Source: Chromera velia
Lineage: Eukaryota > Sar > Chromeraceae
NCBI GenBank assembly: GCA_018398765.1
Contig: JAHBMJ010000507.1
Coordinates: 1 to 45,862, forward strand
DNA: 45,862 nucleotides
Direction: 5' to 3'
Position 1 is the stretch's first letter, and the number at the start of each line of letters is the position of its first letter. The notes under the pieces are model-generated. The model was not told the origin of the DNA, did no database searches, and worked only from the letters and a program-made list of their open reading frames with translations. The position numbers and the translations under genes were made by a program. Shown here piece after piece: positions 35,546 through 45,450 of this stretch.

Positions 35546-38287
35546 ATGGCCCCGTTTGTTGAGTACAAGAAAGGAGACGGCAAGCACGGCGAGCACCAGC
35601 ACATTCGCCGTATTATTCTGAATCGCCCCGACGCACGCAATGCCGTCAATGCAGAGGTGGCACAGCAGATGGAAGCAGCACTGGACGCTTTTGAGAACGA
35701 TGACGACGCGTGGGTGGCTGTGCTCTGCGCAAGAGGCCCCGTTTTCTGCGCAGGTAAGAGGGGGGGTGATTTTAATTTCGCCGTCTCCGTCTCCGTCTCC
35801 GTCCACGAGTGTGGGTTCTTTTGGCTGATTGGTCCAACGGGTGAGACTCCCGTGGCACTGCATTTTCATTATATAAACTGGGGGGGGGTGCCGTTGGGTA
35901 GAAGTTTATTGTCAAAAGTAGGGAGGTTCGCTCCTTCCAGATGCTTTCCTCGACGACTCACATTTAATCCAATATTTCTTTTCCTTCATTGCAATCAGGC
36001 GCCGACCTGAAGGCCATCAGCGACTCGAGAGGCGGCACGATCTTCACAGAAAAGGGAGGCTTTGCAGGGTCGGTGTGTATGTGAGGAAGTTGCTGAGAGG
36101 AATGCGTGAGAACGAGTGACTGGGTCGGTGCGTGTGTGGCGAACGAGCTCGTAGCGAATCAGTGAGTGAGCGGATGAGAACATGCGCAAGCGTGTCGACA
36201 GATGGATGTTCTTTTTCTTTCCGAGAACCGCGATCTCCGAGAACGTTAGCACGTATGTACGCATCTGTGTATTTTATGAATATTGCCGTTGTGCATATGG
36301 CTTTTCCCCCCTGCGTACAGGTTCGTGAGATATCCGAGGAGAAAACCTGTGGTGGCTGCTGTGGAGGGGCCTTGCTTCGCGGGGGGCCTGGAGCTGGCTC
36401 TTGCGTGTGACTTCATCGTTGCCTCCTCGGCAGCTTCCTTGTGAGTCTGCGCCCTTCTCCCCCCCTTCTCTACTTTGCGTTTTGTTCGTCTTCGCAAGGT
36501 AGATCCAAGAGGCCAAAATCAGTCTATCCATCCGTCTCTTTGTCTTTTGAGGTGGGGTGATGTTGGCCTTCCTCGATTGGTATGCATGACGCTGGCTGTT
36601 GAGTTTTGAAATCAGATGGTGGATTGGGCCAATCATCCCGTCCCCTTCTCGCTGATTTCGTTGCATTCATTGAGCCTTGCAGCGGCTTGCCCGAAGTCTT
36701 TTTTTTTTTCTGTATGAAAGCAAATGCATGCATCGTTGCATTGAGCCTTCAATGCAGCGGCTTGCCCGAAGTCAAACGGTCACTCGTGGCAGCTGCTGGC
36801 GGTCTCTTCCGGTCGGTCGGTCGGTCGGGAAGGAAAAGGAACTGAAAGAAGGCGGAGAAGGGAAGGGAAACGAGAGGAAAAGAAAGGCAAGGACTGCAGA
36901 GTGGCAGGGAGGGAGGGTAGCGAGGCACAGCATTCTCCTTGTCCCCCCAGAAAAGTAACACAGCACAGCGTCAGACTTTGGCGGGGTGGGGTGGAAAAAC
37001 CCGTGTGTGCTCTGATTGGGTAACAAGGCATTGGAGGAAGAATGCAAAGACTCGCTGTGAGAGGAGGCAATAGTGACAACAGGATGAGTCGAGACGGCCT
37101 CCTCGAGTGCACTTGAATGGGGGGAGGGATGCTGGCCTGAGAGAAAGAGGGAAAGGAGGAGGCCTAAAGTTCTCTCTCATGAGCTCTTTGACTTTTGCCT
37201 TCTCTCCCTGCCTGTTGTATTCCCTACCGAGTTGCGCACCTTCCTCCTCAGCTTCTTCCTGCATTTCCTCAGTAGTGCTTCATTGGCCGCCTTCCCACGT
37301 TTATGCTGATAGCGTTTCTGTATGAGTTGATAAAGCATACTGAGAAAAACGCATGCACAGCGGACATGCATGCTGTGACTAGCTACGGACGCATGCAGGC
37401 TCCCCTCCCGCATTCCAACCAACGAGGCCATGATGATGGTCCTCACTGGAGACCCCATTGACGCACGCAGAGCCTATCAGCTTGGCCTGGTACAGCGACT
37501 TACCCCCCCAGGTATGTATGTGTGTACGTGTGTGTGCGTGCGTGCGTGCGTCAGTGGGGGGTTGTCTCTCAAGAGAGAAAGAGAGAGTTTTGCAGGTGCC
37601 CATTGAAGTAAACGAGAGGACTTTTCTATTCATTTCTCTCAATCAGTTCGTTCCGTGGATGAGTGCCAGGACTCGACAGTTCTCTCTCTGTCCCTTGATT
37701 CTTTTTCTCATGCCTGCTCGCTCCTGCCTGGATGCTTGCAGGTGCTGCCGAGGCAGAGGCCCTCGACGCCGCCCGACGCATCGCCCTCAACGCTCCAGTG
37801 GCCGTCGCCCTCTCTCGTCAGGTGCGTGTGCATGCATACATTGACACGTGTGTATACATGTGTGCGTGTCTCTGTGGAGTTCTGCATGTATGTACGTACG
37901 TGTGCGGGCATGTGCATGTGAACGCTTGCATGTGAATGCATGTATGTGGGTGAGTCTGCAAATACGCATGTATCCTTATGTCGATATGCGTGTGCCATTT
38001 TTTGTGAGTCCGTGTTTGTCTATGCACGGCATGTACATGTGCGTGTACGTATTGACACATCATTGCCCTCTTTGGTTCTGCAGGTCGCAAGGACCCCTGG
38101 CGAGGGTCCCAGCGAGGCGCAAGGGTGGGAGGCGAGCGAGGAGGCCTGGGCGAGGGTGAGCTCGAGTGCAGACCACGCCGAGGGCCCGCGGGCGTTTGTG
38201 GAGAAGAGAGCACCCAGGTGGAAAGGGTGGGAGTCTGTCGAGGAGAGGGAGCGTCTTGTGCCTCTGCCTTCAACCAGCCGTCTGTGA
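35546..38287 (+). CDS. Enoyl-CoA hydratase/isomerase (crotonase family), 7 exons
   Basis: Exons: 35546-35753, 35999-36068, 36321-36440, 36758-36811, 37399-37511, 37742-37821, 38084-38287. All phases close to give 282 residues, the normal size for a crotonase. Motifs: [14 protein letters not shown] near the N-terminus, the oxyanion-hole segment [30 protein letters not shown] with Glu117, SFGLPEV with Glu137, and the C-terminal [13 protein letters not shown]. The two glutamates are 20 residues apart, as in catalytic enoyl-CoA hydratases, so hydration of 2-enoyl-CoA is likely. Substrate range (fatty acid or amino-acid degradation) cannot be read from sequence. The start codon has context CAAAAAATGG. 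No convincing mitochondrial presequence precedes it, although the frame is open upstream to 35267. The exon 4 acceptor is partly duplicated (see findings). Confidence 0.95.
36668..36773 (+). repeat. Partial direct duplication of a splice acceptor and exon start
   Basis: The segment CATTGAGCCTT...GCAGCGGCTTGCCCGAAGTC occurs at 36668-36698 and again at 36739-36773. The second copy has CAAT inserted before GCAG and contains the exon 4 acceptor and the first codons (FGLPEV) of the hydratase gene. The first copy runs into poly-T and would break the frame if used. Confidence 0.85.
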
Positions 38288-38323
38288 AGATTGGGTTCGG
38301 TCGCAAATGTTCAACTGATTCAT

Positions 38324-38333
38324 AAAATAAATT
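38324..38333 (+). terminator. Possible polyadenylation signal
   Basis: AAAATAAATT about 40 bp after the TGA of the hydratase gene contains AATAAA. Use is inferred from position. Confidence 0.4.
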
Positions 38334-38339
38334 TGCGTG

Positions 38340-39190
38340 ATACACTCACAAGCCCATTTCAGTACACTCCATTAACGAATGTATGAAAGGACAGCCGAGG
38401 GCAGGGGTGTCAGGGGAACTTCATCCCTATTGAGGGAACAGCATGGTCGTGTTGTAAACATACAGGCTAGCATACAAGGCCATTTAACGATGTGATTGAG
38501 TCAACTTATTTTTAAAAGGTCGATGTACATACATAGAAAGATACATATGATGATGAGGTGACTTAACCCGCTAGCCATCGTGTTCCAATGGTAAAGGGCA
38601 GTCTGAGCATATATGTATTGCTAGCCTAGAAGTGTGATTAGGTGGTTTATACAGGATTACAGGATTATATTGTGTTCGAGGCCGGAGCCCTAGACCTGCA
38701 TACCAGTTATCTGACGTCCGCCTTGCACCATATATTTATGCACATTACTCCACACCATACACATATACATACAATGATACATCTCATGACGACACATGAA
38801 TTTCTTGTCTTGCACTTCAAACTTCAAAACCATTACTACTGCCGACAAACATGGATGCAGTTCAACGCAGCAGTTGAATTATAGTCCCGGGATAATATTA
38901 AGTTATGCTTGATTTTCTCTGACGAAGTGCGATTGAAAGACAGAGTGACAGAGGATAGGGGTGGAGCAATAGCATGCATCCTCTATCACTTTTGCGACCG
39001 TATGCCTACGTGCAGAGCCTGTCTCTCTTGCTCTTTTCATCTGATAAAGCATGCCGATCAGATCTTCTACCTTAGAATGCAGCTCTCTGTTTCCTTTCTT
39101 TTTCTCTTCTTTATCGTAGACTTCTGCGAGCTATTCGACAGTCACATCTCGAAAAGCATCCTTAAGTTCCTCTTTACATCTCCCCTACAC
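38340..39190. other. Intergenic stretch with a tRNA-derived-SINE-like segment
   Basis: No coding exon is supported. At about 38590-38601, CCAATGGTAAAGGGCAG loosely resembles a pol III A box. At 38674-38684, GTTCGAGGCC matches the B-box pattern GWTCRANNC. They are about 85 bp apart, which is long for a tRNA. A SINE or tRNA pseudogene is possible but weakly supported. Base composition is AT-richer than the gene region to the left. Confidence 0.25.
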
Positions 39191-39193
39191 TCT

Positions 39194-39860
39194 TCATCTC
39201 ATCAAGATTCTTTTTATGAGTGTGTTCACATGGTAGTCTGCTTCGTTGACCATAAAGGTGAACAGGGCCATTTTGTCGATTTTTCTATCCCCTTCTGACT
39301 TTCTTATATGCTTTGCTCTTTTGTTCCTCTCGTCTGTCCACCTTTGTGCCAGATAGCCAATGTATTCCTCCCTTTTCCATTCGTATACTGGGCATTCTGT
39401 GAGCACGTGGACCTCATCTTCGAGGACTGAATTTAACCCACAAAGCGAAAGCAGTGCTCTGTCTGTTGAATGTAGCGACCACAAACTCTGTGTACATGAT
39501 TTTTGTATTCGGTGTGTTAATCACTTCATGCATAGACTTTTTTCATGTGCTAAGTGGCTGGATAAAAGAGAATTCCTGCACTGCCTGGCTAAGCTGGAAT
39601 CCAATAATTCAAATGATTGTAACTGTCCACTCCCCGGTGCAAGTACATCTGAACTCTTCATCCGTAATATCATTCGATCGCTTCTACGTTCACATCTAGT
39701 CTGTCTCTTTGATGTCTGTCTCCCTATTCTAGAAAGTGATTAACTGATCGACTCCACCGGCGACTTAACAAACAACAACCATGCATCTATGTGCCGCCCA
39801 GGAGCTTAGCGCTCCAACTAGGGTTAGGCATCCTCTAACTAACTAACTAACTGAAAGGCC
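39194..39860 (-). mobile_element. Non-LTR retrotransposon fragment, C-terminal part (copy A)
   Basis: On the minus strand a frame reads THRIQKSCTQSLWSLHSTDR then EDEVHVLTECPVYEWKREEY. This is the 'H-x(n)-ECPxY' tail seen downstream of reverse transcriptase in LINE-type ORF2 proteins. A TGA interrupts the frame near 39518, so this copy is dead. About 425 bp (39433-39858) is repeated at 41462-41885 with roughly 90 percent identity by eye. An open plus-strand frame also exists here, but substitutions between copies change most of its residues, which argues against plus-strand coding. Confidence 0.6.
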
Positions 39861-40330
39861 AAGCAAGTTAAAATAGAATGGACAAATTTGTTTCTCAAGT
39901 GGCACTCTCTGTTCACCTTTTTGCAGCACTCTTCTTTTTGTGACGGCGAAGCTTCTTTCTTTAAGTCTAAATGCTGCTCTCCTTCTATGCACTAACCAGG
40001 GTGCTGGCTCGGTATAGCAAGAGGGGGTTTTTCCAATATCTTCTTCTCTGATGCATATGCACGGAGTGTACCAGTGTTTCTTTCTGCATTAAAAATTTTT
40101 TTTTTCTTTCTCAAGGAAAGACTATAATTAAATGAAGGCGATTTCCGTTTTGAACCCCTCTGTGCCAACCTGAAACGGGCCTCCCTCAAACTGACTCAGT
40201 CTTACCTGTTCTTCTCTCTTTTTTGTCTTGATTGTTTGTTCTACCTGCCTCTTAAACACTTTTTTCTTTCTTTTTTCCCCCGTGTGTGTTTTGCAAGCAA
40301 AAGCGAGGCAAGGCATGCCAGCGAGACAGT
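39861..40330. other. Sequence between retrotransposon fragments
   Basis: It starts with (CTAA)n at 39835-39852 and continues as AT-rich DNA with a poly-T run at about 40087-40106. No gene is supported. A pyrimidine tract ending TTTTGCAAG near 40300 could act as a splice acceptor for the plus-strand frame to the right. Confidence 0.3.
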
Positions 40331-40339
40331 TGAGCAAGA

Positions 40340-41455
40340 GCGGGCACACGTAAAAATGGAAGCAGGCAGTGGAGAGGAGCCAGAGAGCGAGCCAGAGCCA
40401 GTTTTGCTGGATGATTATGTCCTGGACAGTTTGGGTTATGCTAACGATCTCTGCTTTCTTGCCTATTCCGTCTCAGACCTTCAAAAGAAATTCTTTGCTC
40501 TCGAGAAGTATTGGAAAGAATGGAGACTTACAGTCAATCTGAAAAAGATAAAGATTCTCCGCCTGTCTACCTCTGCATTTGGGGAAAGCTCTGGTTTGAT
40601 GGTGTATGAAGGGAAAGAGGTTGAATGGGCAATGGAATACAAGTATCTGGGGTGCCTGTTCTTTGAGGGGGGATGCCTCAGTGAGATAGTTGAATCGCAC
40701 ATTGCTTCGGCCTCCCACGTCCTGGGGGATGTCTTTGGTCTGATTACCACAATGGGTCCCCTCAGTGTAGATACACAGATGACTGTTTTTAAAGCGTGTT
40801 GGTCCCCTATCACACTGTACTGCCTCGAATGTTTCCCTCTTTGTGATACCAATCTTCTTGCAATCGATACTTTGCAGCTCCGTTTTGCACGCTGGTCTGG
40901 CCGTCTGTCTATTCGCAGTCTTCATTTGCCCTCCCTATATATTTTTGGCCTGCTTTCTGCAAAAGCCCTGCTTTGCTCTAGAGTGGCCGACTGGTGGTGC
41001 TCGCTCTCCCAAACTATGTACACCGTTCCCGCTGCAATGCTGCATGCCTGGAAGGGAAACACTTGTCCAGAGTTTTCGAGAGCCTCCTTGCGGCTGCTTT
41101 GTTGGGCTGGTCTGGATTTTGTTTGTTCGTTGGGGATGGGAGTACCACAACACCCTGGCATCAGCGGGCAGCAGCGACAGAGAGTTTAAGGCACCGGCTC
41201 TCTCTTTTTTAAGGGCAGAGCTAGACATGCAGTTGCAGAAGAGGTCTGCACGCGATGGGCGGGGGCTATCGCTTCTTCGCATTTCCCTCCTCTTACTAAG
41301 CTCACCCCCCTTTAACAAGCTTTCCCCTCCTCTCATCGCATGTTTGTGTTTCTTCTTTGCAACAAATCTGCCTCTGGTCTCTACTCCTTTTCCGCCCTCC
41401 CTCGATCTGCTCTCACAGTAACCGATGGCTCTCTGTTCGGTTTCTTACGTCTGCT
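40340..41455 (+). mobile_element. Reverse transcriptase fragment of a plus-strand non-LTR retrotransposon
   Basis: The plus-strand frame from about 40354 to 41189 contains DSLGYANDLCFLAYSVSDL (YAND at 40437-40448) followed by WKEWRLTVNLKKIKIL and EYKYLGCLFFEGG. This is the order expected for the RT active-site box and thumb region. The active site is YAND rather than YADD, losing the first catalytic Asp of the pair. Homology continues in another frame after 41189 (SFLRAELDMQLQKRSA), so it is frameshifted and truncated at the 5' side. The residues before the RT box are acidic (EEPESEPEP) and look unrelated to a LINE. Orientation is opposite to the flanking elements. Confidence 0.7.
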
Positions 41456-41461
41456 CTCATT

Positions 41462-43020
41462 TAACTCACAAGACGAAAGCAGTGCTCTATCTGTTAAATG
41501 TAGTGACCACAAACTCTGTGTACATGATTCTTATATTCGGTGTGTTAATGACTTCATGCATAGACTTTCTTCATATGCTAAGTGGCTAGATAAAAGAGAA
41601 TTCCTGCACTGCCTGGCTGAGCTGGAATCCATTAATTCAAATGATTGTAACTGTCCATTCCCCAGTGCAAGTACATCTGAACTCTTTATCCGTAATATCA
41701 TTCGATTGCTTCTATGCTCACATCCGGCCTGTTTCTTTGATGCCTGTCTCCCAATTCTAGAAAGTGATTAACTGATCAACTCCACCAGCAACTTAACAAA
41801 CAATAACCATGCATGTATGTGCCGCCCGGGAGCTTAGCATTCCAACTGGGGTTAGGCATCCTCTAACTAAGTAACTAACTCATCTACGTTTCTTTCTTTC
41901 AACCATCTAACTATTCTGTCTCTTATCTTAAAAGAAGGCTGTTAGTCTGCCTGTGCTGGTGCTCTTTTTATCTTAAACGGGTGTTCACCTCTGTTATACA
42001 GCACTCTTGCACTCTCTTCTAAGTGGGGGAAGAACTCATACGGATGCATTTCCTTTCCCTTCAGTCTGCTGTCCACTCCTCTCTGAACTGTATTGATCAA
42101 CACACGGAAGACAGGGGATTCTCTTTTCTTTTTCAGAACAGCAGCCCTCCATGTCAGCGTCCGATCTGCTACCTCCAGCTCGATCGGAAGAAGACCCCCC
42201 TCTAAATACGTTGATACGACGCTTTCTTTTTCTCGTATACCCAACACCCACCTCACAAACCTTCTCTGTAACTAGTTGAATTTCTCGAAACTCTTTTTTG
42301 TGCCCCTGTGGATTTCACAGCCATATTATAGCCAAACTGCCCTGACTGTCTGTTTGAAGCACTCAAAACAAATACTTAGAGGCAGCTCACCTGCAACTGC
42401 TATCTTTGCTTTTAGGGAGTAGAAAGCTCTTTCTATCTTTGTGTATCTTTCATCCATCATCTTTTCTATTAAATAGTCATCTGTTATCAAAAGGCCCAAG
42501 TATGGATATTCAGATGCCCTTTTCAGTTCCCTTCCGGCCAAACTAAACTCATATGTCTTCCTTCTTTCCTGGTTTCTCCCCTCCCCCCACATAAAGAACA
42601 TCCATCTTAACTTGCTTGAAAGAGGAACTTCTATGTCTTCTGTGTAGCCTTCTGCTCCCTTTAGCAGTGCCTTAAAACCCTTTTCCTCCTTTGACTCATT
42701 GACAAGAAACGCGTCGTCTGCATATAGACTTGCATCAAAGTCCACTGTATGTCCCTATAGACCCACCTTTGCCTTTATCCTTCCTGCCTGTCGTCTGTCT
42801 CCCTCCAGTTCTCTGTCTGCTCTCCTTCTTATTTCAGTAGGCATATTATTGGTATATATAGAATAAATGACAGGCCCTGCCGGACCTCTCTGCTTCCCTC
42901 CTTTCCTTTCTCTCCACCACCAGTCCGTTCCTTTCACTCTCATCTTGATGTCTCTTACCAACTCTACAATCTAATTAGCCATCCAGTCTGACAACTTGTT
43001 TTTCTTCAGCTGTCTGCACA
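41462..43020 (-). mobile_element. Decayed LINE-type retrotransposon, RT to C-terminal region (copy B)
   Basis: A single minus-strand frame runs from about 43017 to 41942: LCRQLKKNKLSDW, VIYSIYTNNMPTEI, DASLYADDAFLVNES (RT catalytic YADD intact), SEYPYLGLLI, CFECFKQTVRAVW, YGCEIHRGTKKSF, then RRFVRWVLGI and GGLLPIELEVADR. Four in-frame stops interrupt it: TAG at 42971-42973, TAG at 42755-42757, TAA at 42326-42328 and TAG at 42272-42274. Each sits where Gln would fit. The element continues into the repeated segment 41885-41462 and then stops where the opposite-strand element begins. It is a pseudogene. Confidence 0.75.
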
Positions 43021-43106
43021 GCTTTTTGTGTCTGACTTAATGTACTATAAATAATTGTATTCAAGTTATTCACTCGATTATTCATTTATATTTGTATTTA
43101 TATATA

Positions 43107-43202
43107 TACTGCACACACACACATACACACACACACACACACACATACACACACACACACATACACATACATACACATACACACACACAGATACATACAC
43201 AC

Positions 43203-43216
<14 letters not shown>
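43107..43216. repeat. (CA)n/(CATA)n microsatellite
   Basis: CACACACATACACAC-type repeat leading directly into (AT)n at 43217-43244. Confidence 0.9.
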
Positions 43217-43244
<28 letters not shown>

Positions 43245-43245
<1 letters not shown>

Positions 43246-43388
43246 CTCTGTAGATAGCTGGGATTTTAAATATAATCCAGCAGAATCCTGGGCAAAATCC
43301 CGTATAATCCGCTAAAATCCTGGCTAAAATCCCGTAAAATCTGCTAAAATCCTGGGCTAAAATCTCGTAAAATCCCAGCTACCTGCAG

Positions 43389-43391
<3 letters not shown>
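43245..43391. mobile_element. Foldback (MITE-like) element nested in TA repeats
   Basis: Inverted ends of 24 bp lie at 43245-43268 and 43368-43391. Within them TAGCTGGGATTTTA at 43255-43268 is a perfect reverse complement of TAAAATCCCAGCTA at 43368-43381; the outer 10 bp match with three differences. The interior holds about three units of a 31-33-bp repeat (AATCCTGG.CTAAAATCCCGTA...). The element is bordered on both sides by (TA)n runs, 43217-43244 and 43391-43450, as if it had inserted into one TA microsatellite. No coding capacity. Confidence 0.7.
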
Positions 43392-43429
<38 letters not shown>

Positions 43430-43450
43430 ATATATATATATATATATATA

Positions 43451-44060
43451 AACTACGGCTACTTACTAAACTATTTTACATGTTACTGTTTAAAAGTTGT
43501 ATGAGCTTTTGTACTACAAGCTATAAAACAGAAGTGATAGTGATTTCATTGGTCACGGTGTCTAGATTAATATCTTAGTACAACACTGTCGCCGTTCTAC
43601 TAGAAGTCATCCCTGCGAACAGCCAAAGTGCGCCTCATGACTGAAGCTCCAGACCGCGTACGGCGTGGCCTGCCTGGAGCTTAATTCGGGTAATAATTCC
43701 CCCATACTGTCAGTCTGCCACATTCTCTCTTCACTTTGCATGTCTTGGACCGGGGGCTGACTGCTATTAAATTAACTTCTGCATTTATTAAATTCAATTC
43801 TAGATTCTTCTAGATTTAATTTTTGCATAATAAATTCATGCATTTGGTTTTCAATGTACGATTAGTGTATTCACCACAAAATTGTATGTACATGAGTTTA
43901 AAGTATATTCTTAATTTTATTTTAAACCTTACTGCTAGTAGCGGTGTAGGTAAATAAAAATTCTGCCTCAAATTGTTCGACCATGTATGGGAATCACTCT
44001 ACAATCAATTATCACAACATAACACAATGAATATAAAAAAATAGTAAAGAGGCAAAAGTC
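43451..44060. other. AT-rich non-genic stretch
   Basis: AT-rich sequence with no open frame of note and no recognised repeat family. A GC-richer word (CGCGTACGGCGTGGCCTGCC) lies at about 43655-43674. It may be retrotransposon-related flank. Confidence 0.35.
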
Positions 44061-44075
44061 TCACCATTTGACTAC

Positions 44076-44076
<1 letters not shown>

Positions 44077-44144
<68 letters not shown>

Positions 44145-44168
44145 TGTGTGTGTGTGTCTATGTGTGTG

Positions 44169-44230
<62 letters not shown>

Positions 44231-44281
44231 TGTGTGTCCAGGTGTGTGGGTGTGTGTGTCTGTGTCTGTGTCTCTGTGTGT

Positions 44282-44330
<49 letters not shown>

Positions 44331-44343
44331 CGTGTGTGTGTGC

Positions 44344-44379
<36 letters not shown>

Positions 44380-44385
44380 GTGTGG
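44077..44385. repeat. Long compound (TC)n/(TG)n microsatellite
   Basis: Alternating (TC)n and (TG)n blocks repeat three times over about 300 bp. Long open frames on both strands here are artefacts of the dinucleotide repeat. Confidence 0.95.
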
Positions 44386-44592
44386 TTTTTGCCTCCCAGC
44401 CAGGGTGCCGAAGATTCATAAGGACGGGTCAGGAGACACGGACTAACGACTTGCAACTTCAATTGAAATCAGACGCTTTTGTTACAAGGGAAGACGCCAT
44501 GTCTTTGTCTTATGGGATGCAGCTTCGTCCATCGAATTGGTCTTGAAGGAATGTACTGGGTGGTAGGGTAGATGAAATTCTGCATGCTCATG

Positions 44593-45450
44593 TTACTCCT
44601 CCTGGGGAAGCGTCATCGCCAGTTCCCTACGCCACTCCTCTTGCTTCTTCATCGCGTCACTGGACCCTGGCCACAACGCAGGATCGAAAAGATTTTCCAA
44701 TCTCACAGAGCTCTCATCCCCAAACAAACGAGAGCTGATCTCTTGGGCAAGGGATTTTGCAGCAGCCTCGTCGCCTGTCATCCAGGAAGATGAATTGCCC
44801 TCCTCGTAGTGCCACGAATGTCGGTGATGCAGCTTCACCTCTCCCCCTTCCATGGTCAGTGTATCCACGTGTTTTTGCCCCATTGCCATGTGGTTCTGTT
44901 CGTCCACACTCGGCGTGACATGGTTGAGGTGGAAGGACCAACCTGCTGGAACAGAGTGGGTCCAAGGTTTGGTCATTTTGACCTCCTCAGGAACCACCAG
45001 ACGATCAAGGAAGACCCAGGCGTCAGACCGAGGGTACCAGTTGGACGGTTTCACGCTGATGAAGATGCTGTGTTTACCGTCTGCGTGCAACAGGACCGAG
45101 TGCTCGGAGCACAACTCATCAGGGGTCTCCCCGAACGCTCGGAATACACCAACCTGCTCAATAAAGCATATATACACGTGAACAATCAGTCGGAGAAGAA
45201 ACATTCAAACTTTGCAGCGACATGGAGGCACTGCAAGTGAAGGAGCTAGAGAATCATCGAGATCCCGGTGACACGACCAACAAAAGGAATACAAACCCAT
45301 ACATTAGGTCAGTGCGTCACTTGACATCATGACCCTTGCGCAGCACACACGAACCTTCTTCTGTGTGTCGACACCGCAGGCCGTCCAGAGCTCCTTCACG
45401 CCTTCCTTGTACTGAACATCAGAGGTTGCATTCACCACTTCGGCAGGCAT
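44593..45450 (-). CDS. Two-exon gene, 218-aa protein of unknown function
   Basis: Exon 1, 45450-45355, begins MPAEVVNATSDVQYKEGVKE and ends at AAGAAG|GTTCGT in phase 0. Exon 2, 45153-44593, starts after TTGAGCAG and ends in TAA. The second exon is well mixed and protein-like, with DELCSEHSVLLHADGKHSIF, WYPRSDAWVFLDRLVVP and GEVKLHHRHSWHYEEG segments, several His/Trp residues and a Glu/Lys-rich C-terminus. No signal peptide or membrane segment is visible. It is likely a complete soluble protein of about 24-25 kDa. I do not recognise the family and infer no function. The ATG choice rests on the short open exon and on a TTGTAG acceptor-like site upstream, so an additional 5' exon is possible. 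Confidence 0.6.

Noticed and set aside
38570-38690. Possible tRNA gene
   Set aside because: Only the B box fits. The A box is poor, the spacing is too long and no cloverleaf can be drawn, so I kept it only as a weak SINE note.
39360-39743. Plus-strand 127-codon frame, conserved with 41340-41771
   Set aside because: Differences between the two copies are mostly amino-acid changing on this frame, and the minus-strand reading carries LINE motifs, so it is a shadow.
44061-44546. Long Cys/Val and Ser/Leu open frames at 44 kb
   Set aside because: These are dinucleotide-repeat artefacts with no stop codons possible in (TG)n and (TC)n.
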